Below, in pieces: positions 8,687-17,093 of a stretch of DNA of 64,000 bases. Both the position numbers and the translations under genes were made by a program. The notes below the pieces were generated by a model. The model made no database searches and was not told where the DNA came from. It saw nothing but the letters and a program-made list of their open reading frames with translations. The stretch covers positions 5,757,696-5,821,695 of the forward strand of contig AP028972.1 of NCBI GenBank assembly GCA_036323555.1, written 5' to 3'. This DNA is from Opitutales bacterium ASA1 (lineage in GTDB: Bacteria; Verrucomicrobiota; Verrucomicrobiia; Opitutales; Opitutaceae). Numbering within the stretch: the stretch's first letter is position 1; the number at the start of each line of letters is the position of its first letter.

Positions 8687-10127
8687 AACACCCGCCTCCA
8701 CGTCCGCTTCCGGCGGGCGCAAGCGCCGCCTCCGCGAAGTGGTCCTCCCCGCGATCCTCTTCTTCGGCGACGCCTGCTCCGCCGTGCTCGGCCTCGTCGC
8801 GGGCTACGGCATGCGCTACCACACCCCCATCCGCGAATGGGGTCTGCCCGTACCCGGATCGTCACTACAACTCTATCTCCCGCTTCTCTTGCTCGGCGCC
8901 GGCATGCTCGTCGGTGCTTGGGTCTACCTCGGCCTCTACGATCCCCGCCTGCTCCTGCGTCGTGTCTACAGCCTCGGCCTCGTGATGAAAGGCCTCGCCT
9001 TCTGGCTGCTCGCCTACCTCGGCGTCTCGCTCGTCCTGAAGTTCGACCCGCCCATCTCCCGCCTCTTCGTCCTCGTCGCCTTCGGCACGACGCTCGTGGT
9101 CACGTACGCTTGGCGCAACGCCTTCTACTACGCCATCACCCGGCGCGGTCTTCTCGCTCACGTGAAACAACGCGTCGTGCTCCTCGGGACCGACGACCGC
9201 ATGCGCACGTTCGCACGCGAACTCGCCGGCCATCCCGCCCACCCGTTCGCCGTGGTCGGCTCCGTCGCCCTCGGCCCGACACGCGCCTCCGATGAAACCG
9301 AGACCCCCGCGCTCGGTGCGTTCGCCGACCTCGAATCGATTCTCCGCGACTACCGCGTCGATCTCGTCGTCGCCGATACCCTCGAACTCCCCCGCGACCA
9401 ACTCGCCGCCCTCATCGAATCCTGCGAACGCACCTACACCGACTGGAAGATCGTCCCCTCCGCCTTCGATCTCTTCGTCTCCAACCTCCAACTCGAAAGC
9501 CACGGCGGCGTCCCCCTCCTCGGCGTCGGTCCCCTCGCCGTCACCCGCCTCTTCCATCGCGCGGTCAAACGCTCTCTCGACCTCGCCGGCGCCGGCATCG
9601 GCCTAGTCCTCGCCGCCCCGGTCGTGCTCGTCTCCACTTTCTTGATACGCCGCGAATCGCCGGGCCCGGTCCTCTTCCGCCAGACCCGCGTCGGTGCGCA
9701 TCATCGTACGTTCACGATGCTCAAGCTGCGCACCATGCACCTCGGCGCCGAAGCCGAAGACGACGCCCGTCAGAGCACGACCGCCGACGACCCCCGCGTC
9801 CTGCGCATCGGCCGCGTCCTGCGCCGTTGGAACATCGACGAACTGCCCCAACTCTGGAACGTCCTGCGCGGCGACATGAGCCTCGTCGGTCCGCGCCCCG
9901 AACGCCCTTACCACGTCGACCAACTCAGCGACCGCATCCGCCACTACCTCCCCCGCCATCTCGTCAAACCCGGCATGACAGGCTGGGCCCAGATCAGCGG
10001 CTGCCGAGGCGAAGGCGACCTCGAACGCCGTATCCAGCACGACATCTACTACATCGAAAACTGGTCCCTCTGGCTCGACCTCCAGATCCTCGTCCTCACC
10101 TTTCTCCGTTGGCGCGCCCCGGAGTGA
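8664..10127 (+). CDS. Polyprenyl-phosphate sugar-1-phosphate transferase (glycan initiating enzyme)
   Basis: A 487-residue PHPT/WbaP-like enzyme. The N-terminal ~150 residues form four to five membrane helices, followed by a CoA-binding-like Rossmann region (VKQRVVLLGTDDRMR). The C-terminal catalytic domain has RRESPGPVLFRQTRVG, FTMLKLRTM, DDPRVLRIGRVLRRWNIDELPQLWNVLRGDMSLVGPRPE and KPGMTGWAQ, the standard bacterial sugar transferase motifs. It loads the first sugar-phosphate onto undecaprenyl phosphate at the inner membrane. The ATG at 8664 overlaps the preceding ligase gene by 23 bp; the longer frame from 8070 is a shadow. The sugar donor cannot be inferred. Confidence 0.93.
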   Translation: MSLSPATETPASTSASGGRKRRLREVVLPAILFFGDACSAVLGLVAGYGMRYHTPIREWGLPVPGSSLQLYLPLLLLGAGMLVGAWVYLGLYDPRLLLRRVYSLGLVMKGLAFWLLAYLGVSLVLKFDPPISRLFVLVAFGTTLVVTYAWRNAFYYAITRRGLLAHVKQRVVLLGTDDRMRTFARELAGHPAHPFAVVGSVALGPTRASDETETPALGAFADLESILRDYRVDLVVADTLELPRDQLAALIESCERTYTDWKIVPSAFDLFVSNLQLESHGGVPLLGVGPLAVTRLFHRAVKRSLDLAGAGIGLVLAAPVVLVSTFLIRRESPGPVLFRQTRVGAHHRTFTMLKLRTMHLGAEAEDDARQSTTADDPRVLRIGRVLRRWNIDELPQLWNVLRGDMSLVGPRPERPYHVDQLSDRIRHYLPRHLVKPGMTGWAQISGCRGEGDLERRIQHDIYYIENWSLWLDLQILVLTFLRWRAPE

Positions 10128-10161
10128 AAGGCGAACCCCAGCCGCCTGCCCCACCGATGCG

Positions 10162-10668
10162 ATGAAGCTGTCCAGTCTCGAAGCAATCTTCCGCGCCCTC
10201 AACGACGCTGGATCTCGGTATCTCGTCGTCGGCGGGCTCGCCGTCATCGCCCATGGCTACCTCCGCTTCACTCAGGATCTCGATCTGGTCGTATCGCTCG
10301 ACGACGCCAACATTCGCAACGCGTTGCGTGCGCTCGAAACGCTCGGCTACCGCCCCAAAGTTCCCGTGCGGATGTCCGAGTTTGCAGACCCGGCGACACG
10401 TGAGTCTTGGATACGCGAGAAGCAGATGCTCGTTTTTCAACTGGTCAGCGATCTGCATCCCACGGTCGCGATAGACCTCTTCGTCGAAGAACCTTTCCCC
10501 TTCGATGTGGAGTGGCACAAAGCCGCCACGCAACCCCTTGCTCCCGGTGCGAGCGCACGAGTTGTCTCGCTACCTACGCTTCTCGCCTTGAAACGCGCCG
10601 CCGATCGACCCAACGATCGGATCGACATAGACATGCTCTCCCGTCAGCACGGGCTCTCCCATGAATGA
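10162..10668 (+). CDS. AbiEii-like/minimal nucleotidyltransferase
   Basis: A 168-residue protein with the Pol-beta nucleotidyltransferase core. VVGGLAVIAHGYLRFTQDLDLVV near residues 21-43 gives the GG motif and the paired acidic D-x-D residues, and AIDLF near residue 108 could supply the third carboxylate. VVSLPTLLALKRAADRPND toward the C-terminus is typical of AbiEii/MNT-like proteins in toxin-antitoxin or defence modules. It begins 34 bp after the sugar transferase stop and overlaps the next small gene by 8 bp. Its place inside a glycan cluster is odd, so an inserted two-gene module is likely. Function not proven. Confidence 0.8.
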   Translation: MKLSSLEAIFRALNDAGSRYLVVGGLAVIAHGYLRFTQDLDLVVSLDDANIRNALRALETLGYRPKVPVRMSEFADPATRESWIREKQMLVFQLVSDLHPTVAIDLFVEEPFPFDVEWHKAATQPLAPGASARVVSLPTLLALKRAADRPNDRIDIDMLSRQHGLSHE

Positions 10669-10900
10669 TGATTCGGCAGACAAGGCTTCGGATTGGGCCT
10701 GCCACGGGTGGGACGACCACGTAAGCGGACAGCTCGAGCATGCCCGTTCTCTTTCCTTCCGCCAGCGGCTCGAATGGCTGGAAGAGATGAGCTCACTCGT
10801 CGCCCGGTTCGCGAGAAACCCAGATTGGCCCGGTCGTCATGAACTTCGCGCACGGGATTCATGGATACTGAACGATCCCTCGATCAGCGGGGACCCGTAA
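10661..10900 (+). CDS. Small protein paired with the nucleotidyltransferase
   Basis: A 79-residue hydrophilic protein whose ATG lies inside the last codons of the nucleotidyltransferase (8 bp overlap), so translation is probably coupled. It has a Trp-rich N-terminus and a charged helical core (LSFRQRLEWLEEMSSLVARF). Small proteins with an LSFRQRLEWLEEM-like segment are, from memory, often found beside this type of nucleotidyltransferase, which would fit a toxin-antitoxin or regulator-target pair. I do not recognise a named domain. About 144 bp without a gene follow before the convergent glycosyltransferase. Confidence 0.65.
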   Translation: MNDDSADKASDWACHGWDDHVSGQLEHARSLSFRQRLEWLEEMSSLVARFARNPDWPGRHELRARDSWILNDPSISGDP

Positions 10901-11044
10901 GAGCCTGCTCTTTGCCCCGAAACCTTCGAACGTCACCACGTCCACCGAACGTGCCCGCATAGAGACGCCTCCGAAGCGACCAGCATCACGCGGCCCGCCG
11001 CATCCTTGTCGACCGCGAGTCTCTCCGCAGCCCCCGACAGCTCC

Positions 11045-11959
11045 TCACACCGGCCGCACCCGCCGGTGCCCGCGCAGGCTCGCGCGCAACAACGCCACCC
11101 GCTTCCACAGCCCGAACATCACCCGATAGCGCCACGCCGTCAGTCGTGACCCGCGCGGATTGAAGTGCTTCAGATACACGTCGCGGTTCGCGTCGAAGAT
11201 CGCGCGCGACATCCGCTCGAAATCCCGCCCCACGCTCATCCCTTTCAGGTGCGTGATCTCCACCGTCCCGTCGTACACGATCCGTCCGCCTGCTTTGCGC
11301 ACGCGGATGCACAGATCGAGATCGTCCCCATACATGAAGAACCGTTCGTCGAAGACCGCATGCGGCCGCGGCTCCGCGACCGACTCCAGAAACGCACGCC
11401 GACCCAGCATGAACGCACCGTTGATCGCCCCTACGTCGTAACTCCCCCGTTCGGGTAAATGCGTGAGGTTGTATCCGGAAAACAACTTCGTGCGCGGAAA
11501 CGTCGCCGCGAGTCCCGCCGCACGGCAGAACCCGTCCCACGCCGTCGGTATCGAGCGCCGACACGCCAGATCCATCCGCTCGTCGGCCATCACCAACCGC
11601 GGCGAAATCAAACCGATCTCCGGCTCTCTCCGCACCCGGCGCACGCAATGCTCCAGCGCCGCCGCATCGCACACCGTGTCGGGATTGAGAAACAACACGC
11701 ACTCCCCGCTCGTAGCCGCGAACCCCAGATTGTTCCCCCGCCCAAACCCGAGATTCTCCTCCGGCACCAAACACCGCACGTGCGACGCCTCGCGCCGCAC
11801 CACCTCCGGCGTCCCGTCGCTCCCGAGACTGTTGTCCACCACCACCGCCTCCACCGCGCGCCCGTCGATCTCCCGCGGCAACGACCGCACACAAGCCCCG
11901 ATCTCTTCGCGAGAGCGGTAGGCCACGACCACGATCGAAAGCACGGGCGTCATGTCCAT
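11045..11959 (-). CDS. GT2 family glycosyltransferase (rhamnosyltransferase-like)
   Basis: About 304 residues. The GT-A fold is clear: LSIVVVAYRSREEIGACVRSL at the N-terminus, VVVDNSLGSDGT, NLGFGRGNNLGF near residues 71-82, LFLNPDTV (the DxD-like NPD motif) near 92, and later GAFMLGRR and DERFFMYGDDLDLCIRVRKAG, the pattern of rhamnosyl/galactofuranosyl-type GT2 enzymes. It adds a sugar to a lipid-linked glycan on the cytosolic side. ATG 11959 overlaps the upstream gene by 10 bp; ATG 11953 would give a classic ATGA overlap and is an equally good start. It is third in a minus-strand run of three glycosyltransferases. Confidence 0.9.
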   Translation of the reverse strand: MDMTPVLSIVVVAYRSREEIGACVRSLPREIDGRAVEAVVVDNSLGSDGTPEVVRREASHVRCLVPEENLGFGRGNNLGFAATSGECVLFLNPDTVCDAAALEHCVRRVRREPEIGLISPRLVMADERMDLACRRSIPTAWDGFCRAAGLAATFPRTKLFSGYNLTHLPERGSYDVGAINGAFMLGRRAFLESVAEPRPHAVFDERFFMYGDDLDLCIRVRKAGGRIVYDGTVEITHLKGMSVGRDFERMSRAIFDANRDVYLKHFNPRGSRLTAWRYRVMFGLWKRVALLRASLRGHRRVRPV

Positions 11960-13041
11960 CGTTCGAGCACTTCCCTCCATCGCCTCCGCAGCGCCTCAGG
12001 CTTGAATCGCGCCAACACCTCCTCGCGTCGGCCGGCAGCGGCGAGATGGCGTCCGAGACTCGTCCCGGAAACGATGCTCGCCACCTCTTCGCGGAGCGAG
12101 TTCGCGTCTTCCGGATCGATGTAGACGGCGGCCGCACCACACGTGTCGCGCAGAACCGGGATGTCCGCGCACAACACCGGACAACCCGCCACCATCGCTT
12201 CGAGCGGAGGCAGTCCCTGCCCTTCGTCGCGCGTCGGATAGAGCAGCCCCGAACACCGTTCCAGCAACAGATCCACGTCCCCTTCGCTCGTCTCCCCCGC
12301 CACGCTCACATCCCCTTCCCGCTCGAGATCGTCCAATTCCGGCCACAAGTCGCGCCGGCACCCGACTATCGTCAGCCGCGGCCGCCGCACTTCCGCCCTG
12401 GCGAGACCCCAGTCGCGCCACGCACGCAACACCAGCCCGAGATTCTTGTGTTCGTAACGCGCTCCGAGAAACAAGAACTCCGCGCGTGCCGCACGCTCCT
12501 TCAAGGTCTCCGTGTCCACCTTCACCACCGCTCGTTCGAGACGCCGCGAATACGCCGGCACGACTTCGATGGTCACATCGCTCGACCCCGCATCACCCAA
12601 CAGTCGCTTCACGTCTACGGCCACGGACTCCGAGATCGCGATCACGAGACTCGCCGACCGCAACACCCGCGGCAAAAGCCGCCGGTAGTAGACTCGTTGC
12701 GCCCACGACTGCCCGCCGTGCCGAAGCGCGATCAAGTCGTACACCACCACCGCATGCCTACTGGTCCGCCACAGCGGACCGTGATGCGACGAAAACAACA
12801 AGCGCCGGCTCGGAAAGCACAACGGCACCACCTGCATCAACGCCACGCGCAGCACCAAGCGCAACATGCGCAACGGCGCGTGCTCGTTGATCCATCCCAC
12901 GATCCTCTCGAGACCCGCGGAACGCTCCGCCAGCTCGGGAACCAGCAATTGGTTCAACCCCTCCGCCGCAGTCTCCATCCCCGTACGCAGCCGCGACCAC
13001 ATCGGATGCACCAGGATCGGACGCTCCTGCTCGGTGCTCAT
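11950..13041 (-). CDS. GT4-type (GT-B fold) glycosyltransferase
   Basis: A 363-residue glycosyltransferase beginning at ATG 13041, which overlaps the upstream gene's stop as ATGA; the frame continuing to 13935 is not coding. The acceptor half contains VVVYDLIALRHG and a helical stretch with ASLVIAISESVAVDVKRLLG. The donor half contains FLFLGARYEHKNLGLVLRAW, RPRLTIVGC and the nucleotide-sugar-binding run CSGLLYPTRDEGQGLPPLEAMVAGCPVLCADIPVLRDTCG, including the E-x7-E-like motif of GT4 enzymes. It most likely transfers a hexose or mannose onto the glycan repeat. It is coupled to GT2 genes on both sides. Confidence 0.9.
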   Translation of the reverse strand: MSTEQERPILVHPMWSRLRTGMETAAEGLNQLLVPELAERSAGLERIVGWINEHAPLRMLRLVLRVALMQVVPLCFPSRRLLFSSHHGPLWRTSRHAVVVYDLIALRHGGQSWAQRVYYRRLLPRVLRSASLVIAISESVAVDVKRLLGDAGSSDVTIEVVPAYSRRLERAVVKVDTETLKERAARAEFLFLGARYEHKNLGLVLRAWRDWGLARAEVRRPRLTIVGCRRDLWPELDDLEREGDVSVAGETSEGDVDLLLERCSGLLYPTRDEGQGLPPLEAMVAGCPVLCADIPVLRDTCGAAAVYIDPEDANSLREEVASIVSGTSLGRHLAAAGRREEVLARFKPEALRRRWREVLERWT

Positions 13042-13841
13042 GAACGTGCGCAGTACTTCGCGTACAAACCCTCGGAACTCCACGTCCCGGTGCGCAGAAG
13101 ACGCTCTGCGATACGCAGTACCGCACCGGCTCGAAACGCGAACAAACCCCCGCGCCGTGCAAACGCACGCAACCCCACACCGCACTCCCTGCGGATGTGC
13201 TCCATCTCCCTGTGCATCGAAACCCGATCGGCGCTCAACTGCCCGCGGTGAAGACGAAACGACGCCACGATTTCCGGAACTCGCAGACACGCGGAACCGT
13301 CGGCCGTCGCTCGACACCATAGGCCGTAGTCGGCAGCCAGGCTCCAACGTTCGTCGAATCCTCCCGACCGAACCCAGAGGTCCCGCGCGAAGAACGTGCC
13401 CTGTTGCGTGAACGGTGCCCGTCCGTTCGCGAGCACCGCCGCCACGTCGCGCGGCGACGCGATCGGCATCCGACAGATTCGCTTCGACTCGACGTCGATG
13501 TATTGAACATCTCCATACACGATCTCCCCGCGACCGCTCGCGACCTCGGCCGGCGCGCGGATCCCGGCCTCGAACCGATCGTCGTCGTTGAGCCAAGTCG
13601 CCCAACCCCAACTCCGCGAGTCCAGCACACCGCGCACCGCCGGGTAAAGACCACCACCGCCTTCCACGACCACCTCCACCCCGGCGTGCGCAGCCGCCAT
13701 TCGTTCCACCGCTTCCGCCGGACACACCAGAACGTGCGTCGCCCAAGGCGCGTGCGTCCGTACGCTCGCCACCGTCTCGCCCAGCCAACGCGAGCGACCC
13801 AAGGTCGGCGTCACCACAAGAGTCGAAGCGAGGTCGCTCAT
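13038..13841 (-). CDS. GT2 family glycosyltransferase
   Basis: About 267 residues. STLVVTPTLGRSRWLGETVASVR at the N-terminus and WATWLNDDDRFEAG near residue 79 (a DDD metal-binding motif) identify a GT-A enzyme. IVYGDVQYID and GTFFARDLWVRSGGFDERWSLAADYGLWCRA follow the usual GT2 order, as does the late arginine/histidine stretch VASFRLHRGQLSADR. ATG 13841 places the start just before the beta-strand; an ATG at 13886 would add 15 residues and cannot be excluded. First gene of the minus-strand glycosyltransferase trio, divergent from the gene at 13967. Confidence 0.87.
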   Translation of the reverse strand: MSDLASTLVVTPTLGRSRWLGETVASVRTHAPWATHVLVCPAEAVERMAAAHAGVEVVVEGGGGLYPAVRGVLDSRSWGWATWLNDDDRFEAGIRAPAEVASGRGEIVYGDVQYIDVESKRICRMPIASPRDVAAVLANGRAPFTQQGTFFARDLWVRSGGFDERWSLAADYGLWCRATADGSACLRVPEIVASFRLHRGQLSADRVSMHREMEHIRRECGVGLRAFARRGGLFAFRAGAVLRIAERLLRTGTWSSEGLYAKYCARS

Positions 13842-13966
13842 TCCCGGCGCGATATCGCGCCGGCGCGGACGACCGCGCAAGCTCATCGTGGATGGCTTTT
13901 CCCTTTTCTTCGCCCGGAGCGGACCTACCTTCCACACCTGCCGGTCGGCTCCGGGCGCCCTGCGAG

Positions 13967-15148
13967 ATGATCCACCAGAAGCTCTACGCCAAGTGTCTGC
14001 TTCGCACCCTGCGCCACGCGATCGCCGTCCGCCGACCCGCGCGCGGCACGGTCTTCGTCCCCGGCGTTCACCACCCCGACGCCACACGAAGGGCTCTGCT
14101 CGTCCACCTCGTCGAGCCGTTCCGTCGGGACGGCGTGGATACGCGACACCAAAACAGATTCCAAGCCAGCGAACTCGCACGAATCCTGGCCACGCACGAC
14201 TTTCGTGTGGACGTGCTCGCACCAAGAGGCGCGCTCCCGCCGGGCACTAAACCCTACGACGTCGTCGTCGACCTTCACCCCGGGCTCACGGCTTTCCCGA
14301 GACACTCCTCGACGCTCCACGTCGCCTACATCACCGGATCGAACCCCGCGTTCGCCAACGAAGCCGAGCGAGTCCGACTCTCCGACCTCGCCCGACGTCG
14401 TGGGCGGCACCTTCGCGCTCGACGCCAGACTCCCGAGTTCTCGGATGCGAATCTCGGAAGGTGCTCGGCCATGCTCTTCATCGGCAACGAACACAACCTC
14501 GGCACCTACGCGGGATTGAGACTCCCACCGGTCCATTTCGTGACCAACTTCGCCTACCGGACGACACCAGCAGCAGCCACCACCGGGCGACTTTCACGAC
14601 ACTTCCTCTTTCTCGCCAGCGGAGGTCAGGTGCACAAAGGTCTCGATCTGCTCCTCGAGGTCTTTGCGCAGCGACCCGAGTGGCACCTCCACGTCTGCAG
14701 CAACTTTCACGAAGAGTGGGACTTCGTTCGCGCCTACCGCCGCGAACTCTTCCACCTGTCCAACATCACGCCGCACGGCTTCCTGAAACTGGACTCGGCC
14801 GAGTTCGTTGCCGTCGCACGCCGGTGCGGCCACGTGGTCCTTCCATCCTGCTCCGAGGCTACGGCGGGAAGCGTGATCAGCGCGATGGCCGCCGGCTTGC
14901 GACCCGTCGTGAGCCGTGAATGCGGCTTCGACGAAGGCCTCGTCGACGTTCTCGAAACCTGCGAGCCCGACGCCATCGAGAGCCTTCTCGCACGCTGTGC
15001 ATCACGCTCTCCGCACGAACTGGAAGCGATGTCCTCGCGTGCGATCGAATCCGCCGCCGACCGCTTCTCGCCCGAAGCGTTCACCCGTTCCGTAGAGAGC
15101 GCGCTCTCGTCCGTGCTGTCGTCTCACCCAGCCGTCCCAAGCGCATGA
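13967..15148 (+). CDS. Glycosyltransferase (GT-B fold, GT4-like)
   Basis: A 393-residue protein. The C-terminal half carries the GT4 nucleotide-binding features: FLFLASGGQVHKGLDLLLEVF, WHLHVCSNFHEEWDF, and VVLPSCSEATAGSVISAMAAGLRPVVSRECGFDEGLV, in which the usual E-G-x-P is replaced by S-E-A-T. The N-terminal half (GTVFVPGVHHPDATRRALLVHL, DVVVDLHPG) resembles proteins that take glycans or rhamnan chains as acceptors. An upstream ATG at 13892 is in frame but falls in the divergent promoter region, so 13967 is preferred. The stop overlaps the methyltransferase start as ATGA. Confidence 0.8.
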   Translation: MIHQKLYAKCLLRTLRHAIAVRRPARGTVFVPGVHHPDATRRALLVHLVEPFRRDGVDTRHQNRFQASELARILATHDFRVDVLAPRGALPPGTKPYDVVVDLHPGLTAFPRHSSTLHVAYITGSNPAFANEAERVRLSDLARRRGRHLRARRQTPEFSDANLGRCSAMLFIGNEHNLGTYAGLRLPPVHFVTNFAYRTTPAAATTGRLSRHFLFLASGGQVHKGLDLLLEVFAQRPEWHLHVCSNFHEEWDFVRAYRRELFHLSNITPHGFLKLDSAEFVAVARRCGHVVLPSCSEATAGSVISAMAAGLRPVVSRECGFDEGLVDVLETCEPDAIESLLARCASRSPHELEAMSSRAIESAADRFSPEAFTRSVESALSSVLSSHPAVPSA

Positions 15149-15978
15149 ATCACGCCGACCAGTTCACCCCGGAAGACGCGGTGCGTACCTTACGCCGCGA
15201 TCCCGCGTTTGCCGATCTGATCCGCGACAGCTATTTGGACGAAGACGTCTTGGCCGCCGCCGCTCGCTTCGGAGCGTCCGGTGAATGGCGTGCCGTCCGC
15301 GATCTTCTCGATCCTTGGATACGCGACGCCTCGGTCGTCGACCTCGGTGCCGGGAACGGCATGGCATCCCTCGCTCTCCTCGAAGCCGGCGCGCGCAACG
15401 TCCATGCCGTCGAGCCGGACCCGAGCGCGGAAGTCGGTCGCGGCGCGCTCGCCCGAGTGTGCGAAGGCCGCGCCGTGCGGATCGTCGACGCGTTCGGAGA
15501 GTCGTTGCCGCTTCCCGACCACTGCGCCGACATCGTTTACGCGCGACAAGTCCTCCATCACACCACCGATCTCGAGCAAACCATCCGCGAGGTCGCTCGC
15601 GTCCTCCGCCCCGGTGGAGCCTTCCTCGCCTGTCGCGAACACGTCGCCGACACGCCCGAAGAACTCCGCGCGTTTCTCGCCGCTCACCCCGTCCATCGCT
15701 TCACCAAGGGTGAAAACGCCTTCCCCCTCGCACGCTACCGCGACGCGATCGCAGCAGCCGGCTTGCTCCTCCGACGCGAGATCGGTCCTTGGGATTCGGT
15801 GGTGAATCTTCACCCTGCCGTGAACGACGACGACGAGATCGCCGCACTCCCTGAGCGCATCCTCCGCGAAAAGTTCGGCCCGCTCGCTCCGCTCTTCGCC
15901 CGTATCCCAATGGTCGTGGCGCGCCTTCGACGCCCGCGCCCCGGACGCCTCTACTCGTTTCTCGCCGTCAAACCGTGA
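15145..15978 (+). CDS. Class I SAM-dependent methyltransferase
   Basis: A 277-residue methyltransferase. The SAM-binding motif I is VVDLGAGNGMASLALLEAGA near residues 65-84, with an acidic residue after strand 2 (HAVEPDPS), then DIVYARQVLHHTTDL and EVARVLRPGGAFLACRE, the UbiE/COQ5-like order. Start ATG 15145 overlaps the preceding glycosyltransferase stop. The next glycosyltransferase begins with a GTG overlapping its stop. Because it is locked inside the glycan operon, methylation of a sugar or a terminal residue is the most likely role. Confidence 0.88.
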   Translation: MNHADQFTPEDAVRTLRRDPAFADLIRDSYLDEDVLAAAARFGASGEWRAVRDLLDPWIRDASVVDLGAGNGMASLALLEAGARNVHAVEPDPSAEVGRGALARVCEGRAVRIVDAFGESLPLPDHCADIVYARQVLHHTTDLEQTIREVARVLRPGGAFLACREHVADTPEELRAFLAAHPVHRFTKGENAFPLARYRDAIAAAGLLLRREIGPWDSVVNLHPAVNDDDEIAALPERILREKFGPLAPLFARIPMVVARLRRPRPGRLYSFLAVKP

Positions 15979-17066
15979 AGCCGCGCGTCCTCTTCGACTT
16001 CGAGATCTTCAGTGATCAATCCCGCGGAGGGATCACGCGCTACGTCCTCGAGCTCGCGACCCGCCTCGCCGACGAGATCGAAGTCAGGATCCATGCCGGA
16101 TTTCACCGCAGCCGAGAGCTGCGCGCGCGCTCCGACGCATGGATCGTCGGACGCTACCTGCCTGTCGTTCCGAAGACAGGCGAACTCCGGCGTCGGCTCA
16201 ACGCCGCTCTCACCCGGCGCGCGATCGCGTCGTTTCAGCCGGACATCGTGCACCGCACCTACTATCGCCACGCGGCCGCCTACCCGGGGTCCCATGCCGA
16301 CGTCGTGACGCTCTACGACCTCGTCTACTTCCAAGACCCATGGAACGTACCGGGAGGTGACGTACTCAAACATCGAATACGCAACGCCACGCAGCGAGCG
16401 GATCGGGTGATCTGCATCTCCGACCACACCCGCCAAGACGCCCAGCACGAGCTCGGTCTACCGCGCGAGAAGACATCCGTCGTGCATCTCGGCACTCCCT
16501 TGCTGCCGAGACCCCACGGACACGCTCCCGTACCTTCCCCCTACCTGCTCCACGTCGGCCTCCGCGCCGGCTACAAGAACTTCCAGCTCACCCTGCGCGC
16601 ACTCGCCTCCGACCGGACGTTGGCACCCTACCACCTGCTCGCCTTCGGCGGACCGCCGTTCTCGGACTCCGAACGCGCCGACATCGCCTCCTTCGGCCTC
16701 ACTTCCCGCGTCGCTTGGCTGCCGGGAAACGACCTAGCGCTCGCCACCGCCTACACACACGCCTCCGCACTCGTGTATCCATCCGCCTACGAAGGCTTCG
16801 GCCTACCTCTGTTGGAAGCCATGAGCTTGCGCTGCCCCGTCGTCTGCAGCCGCTCGAGCAGCCTCCCGGAAGTGGGTGGCGAGGCAGCCGAGTACTTCGA
16901 TCCCTCCGATCCGACGGATCTGGCACGGGCATTGCACCGCGCGTTGGCCGAGCCGGAGCGCGCGCACGTCCTGCGCGATCTCGGCGCTCGACGTGCCGCC
17001 GGGTTCACGTGGGAGCGATGCGCCGCCGAAACACTCGCGCTCTACCGCACGCTGCGCGCGTCTTGA
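15975..17066 (+). CDS. GT4-type glycosyltransferase
   Basis: A 363-residue retaining GT-B glycosyltransferase. RVLFDFEIFSDQSRGGITRYVLELA at the N-terminus is a typical acceptor-side motif, DVVTLYDLVYFQDPW and VICISDHTRQDAQHELG follow, then SPYLLHVGLRAGYKNFQLTLRAL and YTHASALVYPSAYEGFGLPLLEAMSLRCPVVCSRSSSLPEVGGEAA with the E-G-F-G-L-P-x-x-E donor-binding signature of mannosyl/rhamnosyl GT4 enzymes. The start is a GTG overlapping the methyltransferase stop (GTGA). Last gene of the plus-strand operon 13967-17066, convergent with the flippase. Confidence 0.92.
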   Translation: MKPRVLFDFEIFSDQSRGGITRYVLELATRLADEIEVRIHAGFHRSRELRARSDAWIVGRYLPVVPKTGELRRRLNAALTRRAIASFQPDIVHRTYYRHAAAYPGSHADVVTLYDLVYFQDPWNVPGGDVLKHRIRNATQRADRVICISDHTRQDAQHELGLPREKTSVVHLGTPLLPRPHGHAPVPSPYLLHVGLRAGYKNFQLTLRALASDRTLAPYHLLAFGGPPFSDSERADIASFGLTSRVAWLPGNDLALATAYTHASALVYPSAYEGFGLPLLEAMSLRCPVVCSRSSSLPEVGGEAAEYFDPSDPTDLARALHRALAEPERAHVLRDLGARRAAGFTWERCAAETLALYRTLRAS

Positions 17067-17093
17067 TCACGGCGACCACGCCAACGGGTTGCT

